Notes under the pieces: generated by a model
Told to the model about the DNA's origin: nothing
Seen by the model: only the letters and a program-made list of their open reading frames with translations
Databases searched by the model: none
Assembly: GCA_902803015.1 (NCBI GenBank)
Contig: CADCOL010000118.1
Coordinates: 1 to 14,078 of the forward strand
Direction: 5' to 3'
Source: an uncultured Lachnospiraceae bacterium
Lineage (GTDB): Bacteria; Bacillota; Clostridia; Lachnospirales; Lachnospiraceae
Length of the DNA: 14,078 nucleotides
Part shown: in pieces, positions 1 through 7,231 of the stretch
Layout: every line of letters begins with the position of its first letter
How positions within the stretch are numbered: position 1 is the stretch's first letter
Made by a program: the position numbers and the translations under genes

Positions 1-56
1 ATGTCGCCCTTCTGCTTCTTCATATTGTTTTTTGCAATAAAGAAATAACGATACAT
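1..56 (-). CDS. FtsX-like ABC transporter permease, N-terminus only (partial)
   Basis: An open frame starts with ATG at 56-54, one base after the TAA stop of the ABC ATPase, and runs off the window edge. The visible residues are MYRYFFIAKNNMKKQKGD. A short hydrophobic/aromatic start followed by a basic K-N-N-M-K-K-Q-K-G-D stretch is what the cytoplasmic N-terminus of MacB/FtsX-type permeases of Gram-positive exporters looks like. The GGGGTGG segment inside the last ATPase codons (about 61-67) can act as ribosome binding site, so translation is probably coupled. Position directly after an adaptor and an ATPase of the MacAB type supports the permease call. Only 18 full codons are visible, so the family is inferred mainly from context. 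Confidence 0.62.
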   Translation of the reverse strand, partial: MYRYFFIAKNNMKKQKGD

Positions 57-57
57 T

Positions 58-888
58 TTACCACCCCATGTTCTGAAGGAATGTCTTTAATCTGTAGTGT
101 CTGTCCTTTGCTTCTTCGATGTACGGATTGCTTTCGTCCTTGTAATCGCCCTTATACTCGCCGAGTGTGATTTCGTCGCAGATTACACCGTCGGCAAGAT
201 AGATGATTCTGGAGCCGCGCTCCGCTGCCTTGAAGGTGTGGGTTACCATGACGATACTCTGTCCTTCTTCATTTAACTCGGATAAAATATCCAAAACGTT
301 GTCCGTATTCTGGGAGTTCAACGCACCGGTCGGTTCGTCTGCGAAGAGAACTTCGGGATGATTGATGACACCGCGTACCACGGCGACACGCTGCTGCTGT
401 CCGCCGGAAAGCTGTGCCGGGAATTTTCTCCAATCCGTTGCGGTCATGTCAACCTTCGTAAGAAGGGTTTCCGCACGGTTCGTAAGCGCCTTGCGGTCGG
501 TATTCTTCAAAAGACCGCATACCAGGATGTTATCGAGTGCGCTCATCGAGTCATTTAAATAGTTTTGCTGAAAAACGAATCCGACGTGATCGCGGCGGAA
601 ACGTGCAAGTTTGTCGTTGCTGTATCCTGAGATTTCGATGCCTGCGCCGCCGTTTGCGATGCCACCCTTCTCGTCTTCGCTTACATAGTAGGTAATTGTA
701 CCCAGACTCGGACGATCCATCCCGGAAAGTGCGTACAGTAATGTACTCTTTCCGGATCCGGAGTTACCCATGATTACGGTAAAATCGCCCTTGTAGATGG
801 AGAGATTAAGGTTTTTCAAAACGTGCTGCTGCACCGATTCGTTCGAGAATGTCTTTGATAAATCTTTTGCTGTAAGAATTGTTTCCAT
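58..888 (-). CDS. ABC transporter ATP-binding protein, MacB/LolD-type exporter
   Basis: A cytoplasmic ATPase that powers the permease encoded immediately downstream. All nucleotide-binding motifs of the 276-residue protein are intact: Walker A GNSGSGKST at 41-49, Q-loop FQQ at 106-108, signature LSGGQQQR at 160-167, Walker B VLFADEP at 180-186 with the catalytic Glu, and the H-loop His at 217 (VTH). The family is the MacB/LolD/BceA group (antimicrobial-peptide, lipoprotein or bacteriocin export), recognisable from LSGGQQQRVAVVR and DEPTGALNS. A Gly-rich insert at about 70-87 lengthens the strand region after Walker A. The C-terminal 35 residues extend beyond the usual end of the domain and are highly charged. 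Start: ATG at 888 with AAAGGA about 4 bases upstream. The gap to the adaptor stop is 20 bases, so they are one operon. The substrate cannot be read from the sequence. Confidence 0.93.
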   Translation of the reverse strand: METILTAKDLSKTFSNESVQQHVLKNLNLSIYKGDFTVIMGNSGSGKSTLLYALSGMDRPSLGTITYYVSEDEKGGIANGGAGIEISGYSNDKLARFRRDHVGFVFQQNYLNDSMSALDNILVCGLLKNTDRKALTNRAETLLTKVDMTATDWRKFPAQLSGGQQQRVAVVRGVINHPEVLFADEPTGALNSQNTDNVLDILSELNEEGQSIVMVTHTFKAAERGSRIIYLADGVICDEITLGEYKGDYKDESNPYIEEAKDRHYRLKTFLQNMGW

Positions 889-908
889 ACTATCCTTTCT
901 GCTGCGCC

Positions 909-2288
909 TTATCTGCTGACGCGGATATCCATTCCGTCTTTCATTTCAACTTCTTCGTTCCAAACTACGATTTCGCCTTCCTTCAGTCCGGAACATACCT
1001 CTATCATATCATCATTTTTCACGCCTGTTTCAATTTCTTTTCTTACGGCCTTTTTGTCTTTTTCTACGAATACGTAGGTCTTTCCGTCTTCTTCCACTGC
1101 CGCGCTCTTCGGAATACACATGGTTCCTTCGACTGCCGCGATGCTTACCTTGGTTTTGGAATCAAGACCTAAAATGATTGCTTCGTCCGGAGTATCCAGG
1201 GTGATTTCCACGCCGACACCGGGAGTGGAGCCTGCATCGGAACCGGTGATTCTTTCGATTCTGGTAACCTTGCCGGTGTAATCGGTGTTACCGATTTTGG
1301 AGCTGGTAACCTGACCTTCTTCGATGCTCTGAATGTCGTATTTGTTAACGGTGCATTTTACAATGATTTCTTCGGAAGATGCTAAGGTTACAAGGCTCAT
1401 ACCCCTTACGATATCGCATCCTTCAACTACCGCGATGTCGGTTACGATGCCGTCAAACTGTGCAACGATGCCGCTCTTGGATGCTTCGAGCTTCGCGATG
1501 GTTTCTTTGGAAGTAAGTTCTGCCATTGCCTTCTGTGCTTCGAGTGCTTCCTTCTGTCCTGCGGTTAATCTGGAAGTATCGGTTGCTGCCTTCTGGCTTT
1601 CCATCAGTGCTTTGTATTCCTTAAAATTCGTAAGCTGAACGGTGAGTCTGTTGATCTCTTCCTGCATTGCGATGACTTCCGGAGAAGCCTGCTGTTCGTA
1701 TGCGTTCTTCTGAACAAGCTGCTGATATTTCTTGTATTCTTCCGCATCGTCCGATTTTTCGATTGCGCTCTGCTGATATCCTGCGCCGTCCTTTGCAAGT
1801 GCGCCCTGCTTCTCTAACAGTTCGTTCTGTTTTACGCGAAGCGCTTCTTCGGTATCTGCAATCTGCTGATTCAAAACGCCGAGGTTGCGGACTGCTTCGT
1901 TGTATAATGCCTGAACTCTGTTGCCCTGCTCGATTGCATTCTTGTATGTTCCTTCACTTGCCTGTGCATCGTACTCTGCAAGTGCAATCAGGTAGTTGAT
2001 TCTTTCTTCGTCGAAGGAAACCAAAAGATCACCTTTCTTTACGGAATCGCCGGTCTTAACATGGACCTTTGCAATCTGTCCGTCTGCTTCGGAGTACAAT
2101 GTCTGGTACTTTGCCGATGCGACCGTTCCGTTTAACTCAACGGACTGTGCGATGTCGCCGCTTGATACTTTGTAAGACTCTACTTTCATGGAAGCGTTTG
2201 CGTAAATGGATACGCCTGCTACGATTGCTGCGGTAATCACTGCGGTTCCTGCTGCGATGAATGCTGCTCTTTTCTTTCCTTTTTTCAT
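909..2288 (-). CDS. HlyD/MacA-like membrane-fusion (adaptor) protein of an ABC exporter
   Basis: 459 residues. An N-terminal basic start (MKKGKKR) and one hydrophobic segment at about 9-31 anchor the protein in the membrane with the bulk outside. The first biotinyl-lipoyl half motif lies at about 62-95 (SEADGQIAKVHVKTGDSVKKGD), a long Ala/Glu/Lys/Gln-rich alpha-helical hairpin at about 97-270, the second lipoyl half at about 272-302 (KSGIVAQFDGIVTDI), a beta-barrel at about 305-385 (IIVKCTVNKYDIQSIEEGQ) and a membrane-proximal domain at 388-459 (MCIPKSAAVEEDGKTYVFV). This is the layout of MacA/YknX-type adaptors that pair with MacB/YknYZ-type transporters, as expected from the two genes downstream. 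ATG at 2288 is preceded by AGAGGTG at a normal distance. It is first gene of the operon; see the 2359-2451 entries for possible control sites. In a monoderm the adaptor would work in the cell-wall zone rather than reach an outer membrane. Confidence 0.92.
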   Translation of the reverse strand: MKKGKKRAAFIAAGTAVITAAIVAGVSIYANASMKVESYKVSSGDIAQSVELNGTVASAKYQTLYSEADGQIAKVHVKTGDSVKKGDLLVSFDEERINYLIALAEYDAQASEGTYKNAIEQGNRVQALYNEAVRNLGVLNQQIADTEEALRVKQNELLEKQGALAKDGAGYQQSAIEKSDDAEEYKKYQQLVQKNAYEQQASPEVIAMQEEINRLTVQLTNFKEYKALMESQKAATDTSRLTAGQKEALEAQKAMAELTSKETIAKLEASKSGIVAQFDGIVTDIAVVEGCDIVRGMSLVTLASSEEIIVKCTVNKYDIQSIEEGQVTSSKIGNTDYTGKVTRIERITGSDAGSTPGVGVEITLDTPDEAIILGLDSKTKVSIAAVEGTMCIPKSAAVEEDGKTYVFVEKDKKAVRKEIETGVKNDDMIEVCSGLKEGEIVVWNEEVEMKDGMDIRVSR

Positions 2289-2358
2289 TTTGACACCTCT
2301 TTCGTTTATCTCTCGTTTTTAACTTACACTTTTTACTGTTTCGGCGTCGCAATGAAAA

Positions 2359-2410
2359 ACTTCCGTACGCCTTTTGCTGATACTACTGTATCGCATTTGC
2401 ATACGGAAGT
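2359..2410 (-). terminator. Hairpin with T run after the DUF4139 gene, upstream of the exporter operon
   Basis: Two 12-base arms (2359-2370 and 2399-2410) are complementary with one G-T wobble, and the loop contains a second perfect 5-bp hairpin (2379-2392, GATAC/GTATC). Read on the minus strand the stem ends in ACGGAAGTTTTTC, so a T run follows it. It lies 51 bases after the stop of the DUF4139 gene and 71 bases before the adaptor ATG. It fits an intrinsic terminator for the former. The 28-base loop is long for a simple terminator, so an attenuator in the exporter leader is the alternative. Confidence 0.5.
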
Positions 2411-2429
2411 CTTAATCTGGTTCTTGTGC

Positions 2430-2451
2430 AATTCTTAATTAATCCTTAATT
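2430..2451 (-). promoter_or_regulatory. Tandem 11-bp direct repeat, candidate response-regulator operator
   Basis: Read on the minus strand, AATTAAGGATT (2451-2441) is followed directly by AATTAAGAATT (2440-2430), matching at 10 of 11 positions with an exact 11-bp period. OmpR/PhoB-family regulators bind head-to-tail half-sites with this spacing, and exporter operons of this type in Firmicutes are often controlled by such two-component systems. The repeat is about 140-160 bases upstream of the adaptor start. A related TTAAGA recurs at about 2411-2416 just downstream. No regulator gene is in the window and I could not place a convincing -35/-10 pair here, so the role is inference. Confidence 0.35.
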
Positions 2452-2460
2452 ATGAAATTC

Positions 2461-4125
2461 TTAACCGCGTGCCTCCATCACGGCTCCGCACGACGGGCAG
2501 AACTTGCCGGTTACGCCTCTCTGGCCGCATTTGCAGGTCCTTCCTTCGCCGGAATCACTGATGTCGCTGCTGCCGGAGCTTACGCTTTTCATTTTTACAT
2601 GACGCTCGGAAAGCTGCTTGTCTTTCGGCCATGCCACGCTGTAGGAAATGTTAAGAACCACTTCCTTCTTCGGCTCTGCCTTGATTTCCCAGCGAAGTTC
2701 ACCGGTCTCTTCATTATATGCAGCATCGGAGATTACGAGTTTTTCCACAACAATGTTTTTCTCCGTGGAAATCGGGAGCTGATCGATAATCAGTACATCC
2801 ACGCTTTCGGAAGAATTGTTTACGAGGCTGATTCTCGAAGCGCGCATCTGCTTTTTCTGATTCTTCAGGAGTGCTTCCTGCGTCTTTCTCGGAAGGTCCG
2901 TGCGCACAACGGTAAGGCGCTCGTCGTTGCCGAGCGAAAGATTAAACGTATCGGTATCGGAATTCGGATTGATGTAAAATTCACCCGCGAAAATATCCTT
3001 TAAATATACGGAAGCCTTCGCCGGCTGCAGCGGCCAGTCGGTGGATACGATTTCCGCTGTCATAAAGCATTTATCGGATACCTTCGGGATGCAGAGTACA
3101 TGATACTTTGCGTCCACGGTAAAGTTCTTTAAATCCGCCAGATTGCCGGAAGTGTCACTGAGAATATCGCGAAGTCCCGGAAGTTCGAATGCGGTCATGC
3201 TCTCTTCTTCGGATACGGTTGCTTCCTCGGTCTGCATCGCAGACATCATTTTCATGGCATTCATATCCATCATCGGTGCTGCGGATGCCTGCATCATCTG
3301 CGCGCCGCCTGCTGCCATGGAAGCTGCTGCCATTCCCATAAAGGCATTCATCGGTGGCGCCTGCATTACGGGACGCGGCGGCTCATAGAAGGATAACTGC
3401 AGGCTCTGAAGTTCGGGAATTTTATCCGTTGCAACGGGATTACCGGAATATAAAGTTACCTTCGCCTGTTTCCAGTCCTCGCCGGATGACTGGCGGATGC
3501 GAGCTTTCATGCTGACGGAAAGAGGCTCGGTCACGCCTGCAAAACGCACTTCGTACTTCGGTGCCCAGCTGCCGGCCGTTTCCTGGTACTGTAATAAGAA
3601 CGGTACTTCGCAGGCCTCGTCCACGGTAACTTCCGCAAGAATCAGCGGTTTCGCTTCGTCCTTTGCAACCTCGTCGAGCTCTTTGCCGAGTACTTCCTGC
3701 ATCTCGGTCAGTTCCTTTACTTCCTTGTGAAGCGCAAGAAGCTGCTCCGGGAGCTTGTCCATGTATTCCTGCTGTTCGCTTAATGTAATATTGGTGCGAT
3801 AGGAAAAGTTTGCGTTGCTTTTCTTAAGCTCCGCCATGTAATTGCAGGTATCAATCTGGTATGCAAGATCCGCAACGCGTTTCTTGATTCTCTCGGATTC
3901 CTTTTCCTCTGCCGGAATTGCATCGTCCAGGCTGACAATCTGCATGTTCGCAGCCTTTACGTTCGGCGGGAATTTTAAAAGGAACGTGCCCGTATCCGCC
4001 GTCTTTGTCATGCCGGATACATAGAGCATGTTGCGTCCCGCTTCCAGCTTCGCCACGCCTGCGCGATACACCGTCGCGCTGCGTCTGTAAATCCCGACTT
4101 CTTTTACCTCTGTTTTTGCTATCAT
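2461..4125 (-). CDS. DUF4140/DUF4139 (mucoidy inhibitor MuiA-like) protein with zinc ribbon
   Basis: 554 residues from ATG at 4125. I chose this start, rather than an ATG 108 bases further upstream, because AAAGGGGGAAG stands directly before it and the earlier start would run through the thrS terminator. The N-terminal domain (about 1-100; VGIYRRSATVYRAGVAKLEAG) matches DUF4140, followed by a coiled-coil segment at about 70-160 and the DUF4139 beta domain (LLQYQETAGSWAPKYEVRF at about 177-195, SSGEDWKQAKVTLYSGNP at about 213-230). The DUF4139 region is interrupted by a methionine-rich, low-complexity stretch at about 253-311. The extreme C-terminus carries C531-x-C533 and C543-x-x-C546, a zinc ribbon. 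No signal peptide or membrane segment is visible, so a cytoplasmic location is likely. The biochemical function of this family is not known; the MuiA name comes from distant relatives. It follows thrS by 52 bases but behind a strong terminator. Confidence 0.82.
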   Translation of the reverse strand: MIAKTEVKEVGIYRRSATVYRAGVAKLEAGRNMLYVSGMTKTADTGTFLLKFPPNVKAANMQIVSLDDAIPAEEKESERIKKRVADLAYQIDTCNYMAELKKSNANFSYRTNITLSEQQEYMDKLPEQLLALHKEVKELTEMQEVLGKELDEVAKDEAKPLILAEVTVDEACEVPFLLQYQETAGSWAPKYEVRFAGVTEPLSVSMKARIRQSSGEDWKQAKVTLYSGNPVATDKIPELQSLQLSFYEPPRPVMQAPPMNAFMGMAAASMAAGGAQMMQASAAPMMDMNAMKMMSAMQTEEATVSEEESMTAFELPGLRDILSDTSGNLADLKNFTVDAKYHVLCIPKVSDKCFMTAEIVSTDWPLQPAKASVYLKDIFAGEFYINPNSDTDTFNLSLGNDERLTVVRTDLPRKTQEALLKNQKKQMRASRISLVNNSSESVDVLIIDQLPISTEKNIVVEKLVISDAAYNEETGELRWEIKAEPKKEVVLNISYSVAWPKDKQLSERHVKMKSVSSGSSDISDSGEGRTCKCGQRGVTGKFCPSCGAVMEARG

Positions 4126-4148
4126 AAATCTTCCCCCTTTATTAAAAT

Positions 4149-4170
4149 CGGCACCCCGCATGGGGTGCCG
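4149..4170 (-). terminator. Intrinsic terminator of thrS
   Basis: A perfect 9-bp GC-rich stem (CGGCACCCC / GGGGTGCCG) with a GCAT tetraloop is followed on the minus strand by ATTTTAAT. It begins 8 bases after the thrS stop. The next gene's ribosome binding site starts only about 9 bases beyond the stem, so the DUF4139 gene must be served by read-through or by a promoter inside the end of thrS. Confidence 0.85.
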
Positions 4171-4177
4171 TTTCGTT

Positions 4178-5938
4178 TTACTTGCGTCCCTTCGTGCGAA
4201 TCTCTTCGGTAACGAGCTTGATGAACTCATCAAACTTCACGGTTGTGGTTTCTTTCTCGCCGTGCAGACGGTAGGAAATGTCGCCGGCCTCGGCTTCGTT
4301 CTTTCCGACTACCACGATGTAAGGCACTTTCTGAATCTGTGCCTCACGCATTTTATATCCGAATTTCTCGGAACGGTCATCGAGTTCTACACGCACATCC
4401 TGATCAAAGAGTGCATCGACAACCTTCTTCGCATATGCGTTAAGTTCTTCATCATCATTCTTAATCGGCAGAACCTTCACCTGCGTCGGAGCAAGCCATG
4501 TCGGCAGGTTACCCTTGGTCTCCTCTAAGATGTAAGCCATGAAACGGTCGATGGAACCAAGGATTGCACGGTGCAGTACAACCGGTGTCTTCTTCTCGCC
4601 GTCCGCATCGATATAGGTTAACTCAAACTTTGCGGGTAAGCAGAAGTCAAGCTGGCAGGTGGAAAGCGTAATCTCCGCACCGATTGCCGGCTTTACGTTT
4701 ACGTCAAGCTTCGGTCCGTAGAATGCAGCCTCACCGATTTCCTCGGTATATTCGATTCCGATTTCGTTCAAAGTCTGACGAAGCCCTTCCTCTGCGGTAT
4801 TCCACATCTCATCATCGGGATGATACTTCTTGGTATCCGCGGGATCGCGCAGCGACAATACGCAACGGTAATCGGTAATTCCGAAATCTTCGTAAGTGGA
4901 GAAAATCAAATCACATACATTCTTCACTTCATCCTTAATCTGATCCGGCGTTACGAAAATATGGGAGTCGTTCTGGCAGAAGTGACGGCCACGCTCGATA
5001 CCTTTCAAAGTTCCGGAAGACTCAAATCTGAAGTCATGCGCAATTTCCGCTAAGCGAATCGGCAACTCCTTGTAAGAGTGCGGGCGGTTTGCGTAAATTC
5101 TCATATGGTGCGGGCAGTTCATCGGACGAAGGACAAAGTTCTCGCCTTCCACTTCCATGGCAGGGAACATGTTCTCTTTGTAATGATCCCAGTGACCGGA
5201 AGTCTTGTAAAGATCCACGGTACCTACGCAGGGAGTCAGTACGTGTAAGTATCCGAGCTTCTGCTCTTTCGTACGAATATAATTCTCAAGTTCCTGCCAG
5301 ATGATATATCCGTTCGGTAAGAACATCGGAAGTCCGCGGCCTACGAGATCGTCGGACATAAACAGCTGCATATCCTTGCCGATTTTACGATGGTCACGTT
5401 CCTTTGCCTCTTCAAGAAGCTTTAAATGCTCTTCCAGCTCTTCCGGAGTCGGGAAGCAGACACCGTAAACACGGTTCATAACCTGCTTCGTTGCATCGCC
5501 CTTGAAATATGCACCGGAGTGCTTTACAAGTTTAAAATTACGGCAAAGCTTTACGTTGTCCACGTGAGGTCCGCGGCAAAGATCGGTAAAATCGCCCTGA
5601 TCGTAGCATGTGATGGTTCCGTCTTCCATACCGGAAATTAAATCCAGCTTGTACGGGTCGTCCTTGAACATCTCCAAAGCCTCCGCCTTGGTGATCTCGC
5701 GGCGATAGATTTTTACGCCGGTCTTGGCAACCTTCTTCATTTCTTTTTCGATTGCTTCAACGTCTTCGTCGGAAAGCATTACCTCGCCGAGGTCCATGTC
5801 ATAGTAGAAACCTTCCTCTACAACAGGTCCTACCCAGAACTTGGCATTCGGATATAAATGCTTTACTGCCTGCGCCATTAAGTGCGCACAGGAGTGGTTG
5901 AGTACGTGAAGCGCTTCATCTTCCTTGAAATTAACCAT
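4178..5938 (-). CDS. thrS: Threonine--tRNA ligase (ThrRS) lacking the TGS domain
   Basis: Charges tRNA-Thr in the cytoplasm. 586 residues from ATG at 5938, chosen because AAAGGAGATG precedes it; the frame stays open upstream but that part is the T-box leader. The protein begins directly with the editing domain: H15-x3-H19 (NHSCAHL) and C121-R-G-P-H125, the site that hydrolyses Ser-tRNA-Thr. The class II core follows: MNCPHH (zinc ligand C275), motif 2 region FRFESSGTLKGIERGRHF with H326 in QNDSHIF, and LHRAILGSIDRF with H456 and motif 3. The anticodon-binding domain occupies about 485-586. ThrRS is usually about 640 residues with an N-terminal TGS domain; that domain is absent here and no fragment of it is seen upstream, so this is the natural short form rather than a truncation. 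Expression is controlled by the T-box at 5976-6216. Confidence 0.97.
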   Translation of the reverse strand: MVNFKEDEALHVLNHSCAHLMAQAVKHLYPNAKFWVGPVVEEGFYYDMDLGEVMLSDEDVEAIEKEMKKVAKTGVKIYRREITKAEALEMFKDDPYKLDLISGMEDGTITCYDQGDFTDLCRGPHVDNVKLCRNFKLVKHSGAYFKGDATKQVMNRVYGVCFPTPEELEEHLKLLEEAKERDHRKIGKDMQLFMSDDLVGRGLPMFLPNGYIIWQELENYIRTKEQKLGYLHVLTPCVGTVDLYKTSGHWDHYKENMFPAMEVEGENFVLRPMNCPHHMRIYANRPHSYKELPIRLAEIAHDFRFESSGTLKGIERGRHFCQNDSHIFVTPDQIKDEVKNVCDLIFSTYEDFGITDYRCVLSLRDPADTKKYHPDDEMWNTAEEGLRQTLNEIGIEYTEEIGEAAFYGPKLDVNVKPAIGAEITLSTCQLDFCLPAKFELTYIDADGEKKTPVVLHRAILGSIDRFMAYILEETKGNLPTWLAPTQVKVLPIKNDDEELNAYAKKVVDALFDQDVRVELDDRSEKFGYKMREAQIQKVPYIVVVGKNEAEAGDISYRLHGEKETTTVKFDEFIKLVTEEIRTKGRK

Positions 5939-5975
5939 AATACATCTCCTTTTGTTGCAGGCTCTCGCCCATGTT

Positions 5976-6216
5976 AAAATATAAAAAAGCACCCTTACCA
6001 CAAAGATAAGGGTGCGTTGTTCACACACGGTTCCACCTTACGATTTCACTCTGTTTCGTCTGTAACGGGACTGCCCGTAGAGTTTATGGCTTATGCCTTT
6101 CTTACTCTCGGCTCGGGAGTGGTCTTCACATCCTTCGTGTTGGCGGTTTCCAGCCTCGTCCGCCTCTCTGGTAACACGCTTAAAATGTTACTCTTCTCCG
6201 TCATTGCTTTTCTCAA
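5976..6216 (-). ncRNA. T-box riboswitch, threonine-specific, in the thrS leader
   Basis: Senses uncharged tRNA-Thr and lets transcription proceed into thrS. On the minus strand the expected parts appear in order: Stem I with a GGAGAAGAGTAA entry, the AGAGAGGCGG...GGCTGGAAACCGCC distal region at about 6145-6168, a specifier region GTGAAGACCACTCCCGAGC (about 6108-6130) offering the threonine codons ACC and ACT, the T-box bulge sequence AAGGTGGAACCG at about 6028-6039, and a terminator. The terminator has a 9-bp stem (5989-5997 with 6007-6015) and a run of six T. The GGTGGAACC segment is the conserved part that binds the tRNA acceptor end in antiterminator form. The exact specifier triplet is either ACC or the following ACT; both are Thr. 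Confidence 0.95.
5983..6015 (-). terminator. T-box-controlled terminator before thrS
   Basis: GCACCCTTA (6015-6007) pairs perfectly with TAAGGGTGC (5997-5989) around a 9-base loop and is followed by TTTTTT. This is the expression platform of the T-box and is exclusive with the antiterminator built around the 6028-6039 bulge sequence. Confidence 0.92.
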
Positions 6217-6222
6217 TTATTT

Positions 6223-6251
6223 AATTTATCACAAATATCGGCGTCTGTCAC
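6223..6251 (-). promoter_or_regulatory. Sigma-A-like promoter of the thrS T-box transcript
   Basis: On the minus strand, GTGACA (6251-6246) is a -35 box with 5 of 6 consensus bases. After exactly 17 bases comes TAAATT (6228-6223), 4 of 6, preceded by TG one base upstream (extended -10). Predicted transcription start is near 6216, directly before Stem I of the T-box. It lies between the stop of the 302-aa gene (6265) and the leader. Confidence 0.65.
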
Positions 6252-6264
6252 TATAAAATAAATA

Positions 6265-7173
6265 TTAAATCTTCTTCAGCACCATCTTGCCGTCCGGATA
6301 TTCCACCATGTCGCCGCCAACTTTGAGTTCGTCCCACGGAGACTGCTTCTCGCCGAACATTTCGCGTTCTTCGCCGGAATTGTAATAGTACTTGCCGTCA
6401 ACCGCTTTCCACTCCTTCGGTCCTTCGGGGCTAAAATAGCCGTCCTTCACCTCTCCAAGCTCTCCGGATGCAATTGCCGCGTCAATCTGCTCCTGGGAAA
6501 CATTCGAAGGTATCTTCATCCAGGTAATGACCTTGTGATCATCGGTAAACTCGGTACGGGTATTGAACACCATCATTGCCATTTCAATCTGGTCCTCGGA
6601 AACCTCACCCTTTTCCCTGCCTGCATTTAAGCCTGCCAGGGCATCTTCCTTTGTCATCACGGTGAAGGACTCTCCGTCAAACGAAAGCGCCATATAGGTT
6701 TCGTAGGTTCCCACGATTTCCTTTAAGGAATCATCGCCGGCCATGTCGCCGATATCGTCTTTCTTCTCTACCGTAATCACGCCGTCGGCGATTTTCTTCA
6801 TAGCAATTGCAAGAATGCCGAGGCTGAATACAAGGTGTGTTCCTTCACTCAGCTGCAGTTTCTCAACCGCATCGAGAAACGCACCCTGCGGAAGATCCAG
6901 GAATCCGTTTAAAGTGTAGTGGAAGCCGAACATCTCGGTCTGCTCCCAGGTTCCCTTCTCCTCTTTGCCGGTCGCGGTATCCTTCATCACCATCGTATGA
7001 TCCTCGAAGAATTCATACGTGATGCAGGAAAAATCCCTGCCGTCGTTCGACTTGAATTCCGTCGCCGGAATGTGAGCCAGATCATTCGAGAACGCGTTTA
7101 CGATGTAGTCCACCTGCCACGTTCCGACAATTGTCCTCAAACCCTCTTTTAAGAAATACTCGTCTACTGCCAT
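6265..7173 (-). CDS. Unrecognised 302-residue protein with two lipocalin-like repeats
   Basis: I do not recognise a named family. ATG at 7173 has AAGGGGGA about 8 bases upstream, and codon use resembles its neighbours, so the gene is real. Two related halves are visible: LRTIVGTW at 12-19 with EFFEDHTMVMK at about 54-64, and LKEIVGTY at 150-157 with EFTDDHKVITWMK at 208-220. The G-T-W/Y followed by beta strands ending in a charged D/H turn is reminiscent of the small beta-barrel lipocalin-like proteins, but this is pattern resemblance only. The last 45 residues (KYYYNSGEEREMFGEKQSPW onward) may form a third partial unit. There is no signal peptide, membrane segment or conserved Cys, so it is probably soluble and cytoplasmic. 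It follows the PP2C phosphatase gene by 58 bases in the same direction and may be co-transcribed. Confidence 0.75.
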   Translation of the reverse strand: MAVDEYFLKEGLRTIVGTWQVDYIVNAFSNDLAHIPATEFKSNDGRDFSCITYEFFEDHTMVMKDTATGKEEKGTWEQTEMFGFHYTLNGFLDLPQGAFLDAVEKLQLSEGTHLVFSLGILAIAMKKIADGVITVEKKDDIGDMAGDDSLKEIVGTYETYMALSFDGESFTVMTKEDALAGLNAGREKGEVSEDQIEMAMMVFNTRTEFTDDHKVITWMKIPSNVSQEQIDAAIASGELGEVKDGYFSPEGPKEWKAVDGKYYYNSGEEREMFGEKQSPWDELKVGGDMVEYPDGKMVLKKI

Positions 7174-7205
7174 TTTGTAATCCCCCTTTTAAGATATATT
7201 TAGCG

Positions 7206-7226
7206 CTCCCCGGCGTTGCCGGAGAA
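7206..7226 (-). other. Short GC-rich hairpin between the phosphatase and 302-aa genes
   Basis: CCGGC and GCCGG arms around a GTT loop extend to about 8 bp if one G-U pair is allowed on the minus-strand RNA. There is no T run on either side, so it is at best a weak terminator or an RNA processing/stability element between two co-directional genes. Confidence 0.3.
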
Positions 7227-7231
7227 AATGC

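Noticed and set aside
2452..3003. Plus-strand ORF of 183 codons opposite the DUF4139 gene
   Set aside because: Lies fully antisense to a well-supported gene, has no ribosome binding site and its translation shows no domain; it is a shadow of codon bias on the other strand.
4126..4233. Longer N-terminus for the DUF4139 protein starting at 4233
   Set aside because: It would be translated through the thrS terminator and overlap thrS; AAAGGGGGAAG marks the start at 4125.
5939..6028. Longer N-terminus for ThrRS starting at 6028
   Set aside because: The extra 30 codons are the T-box bulge and terminator sequence; the good ribosome binding site is just before 5938.
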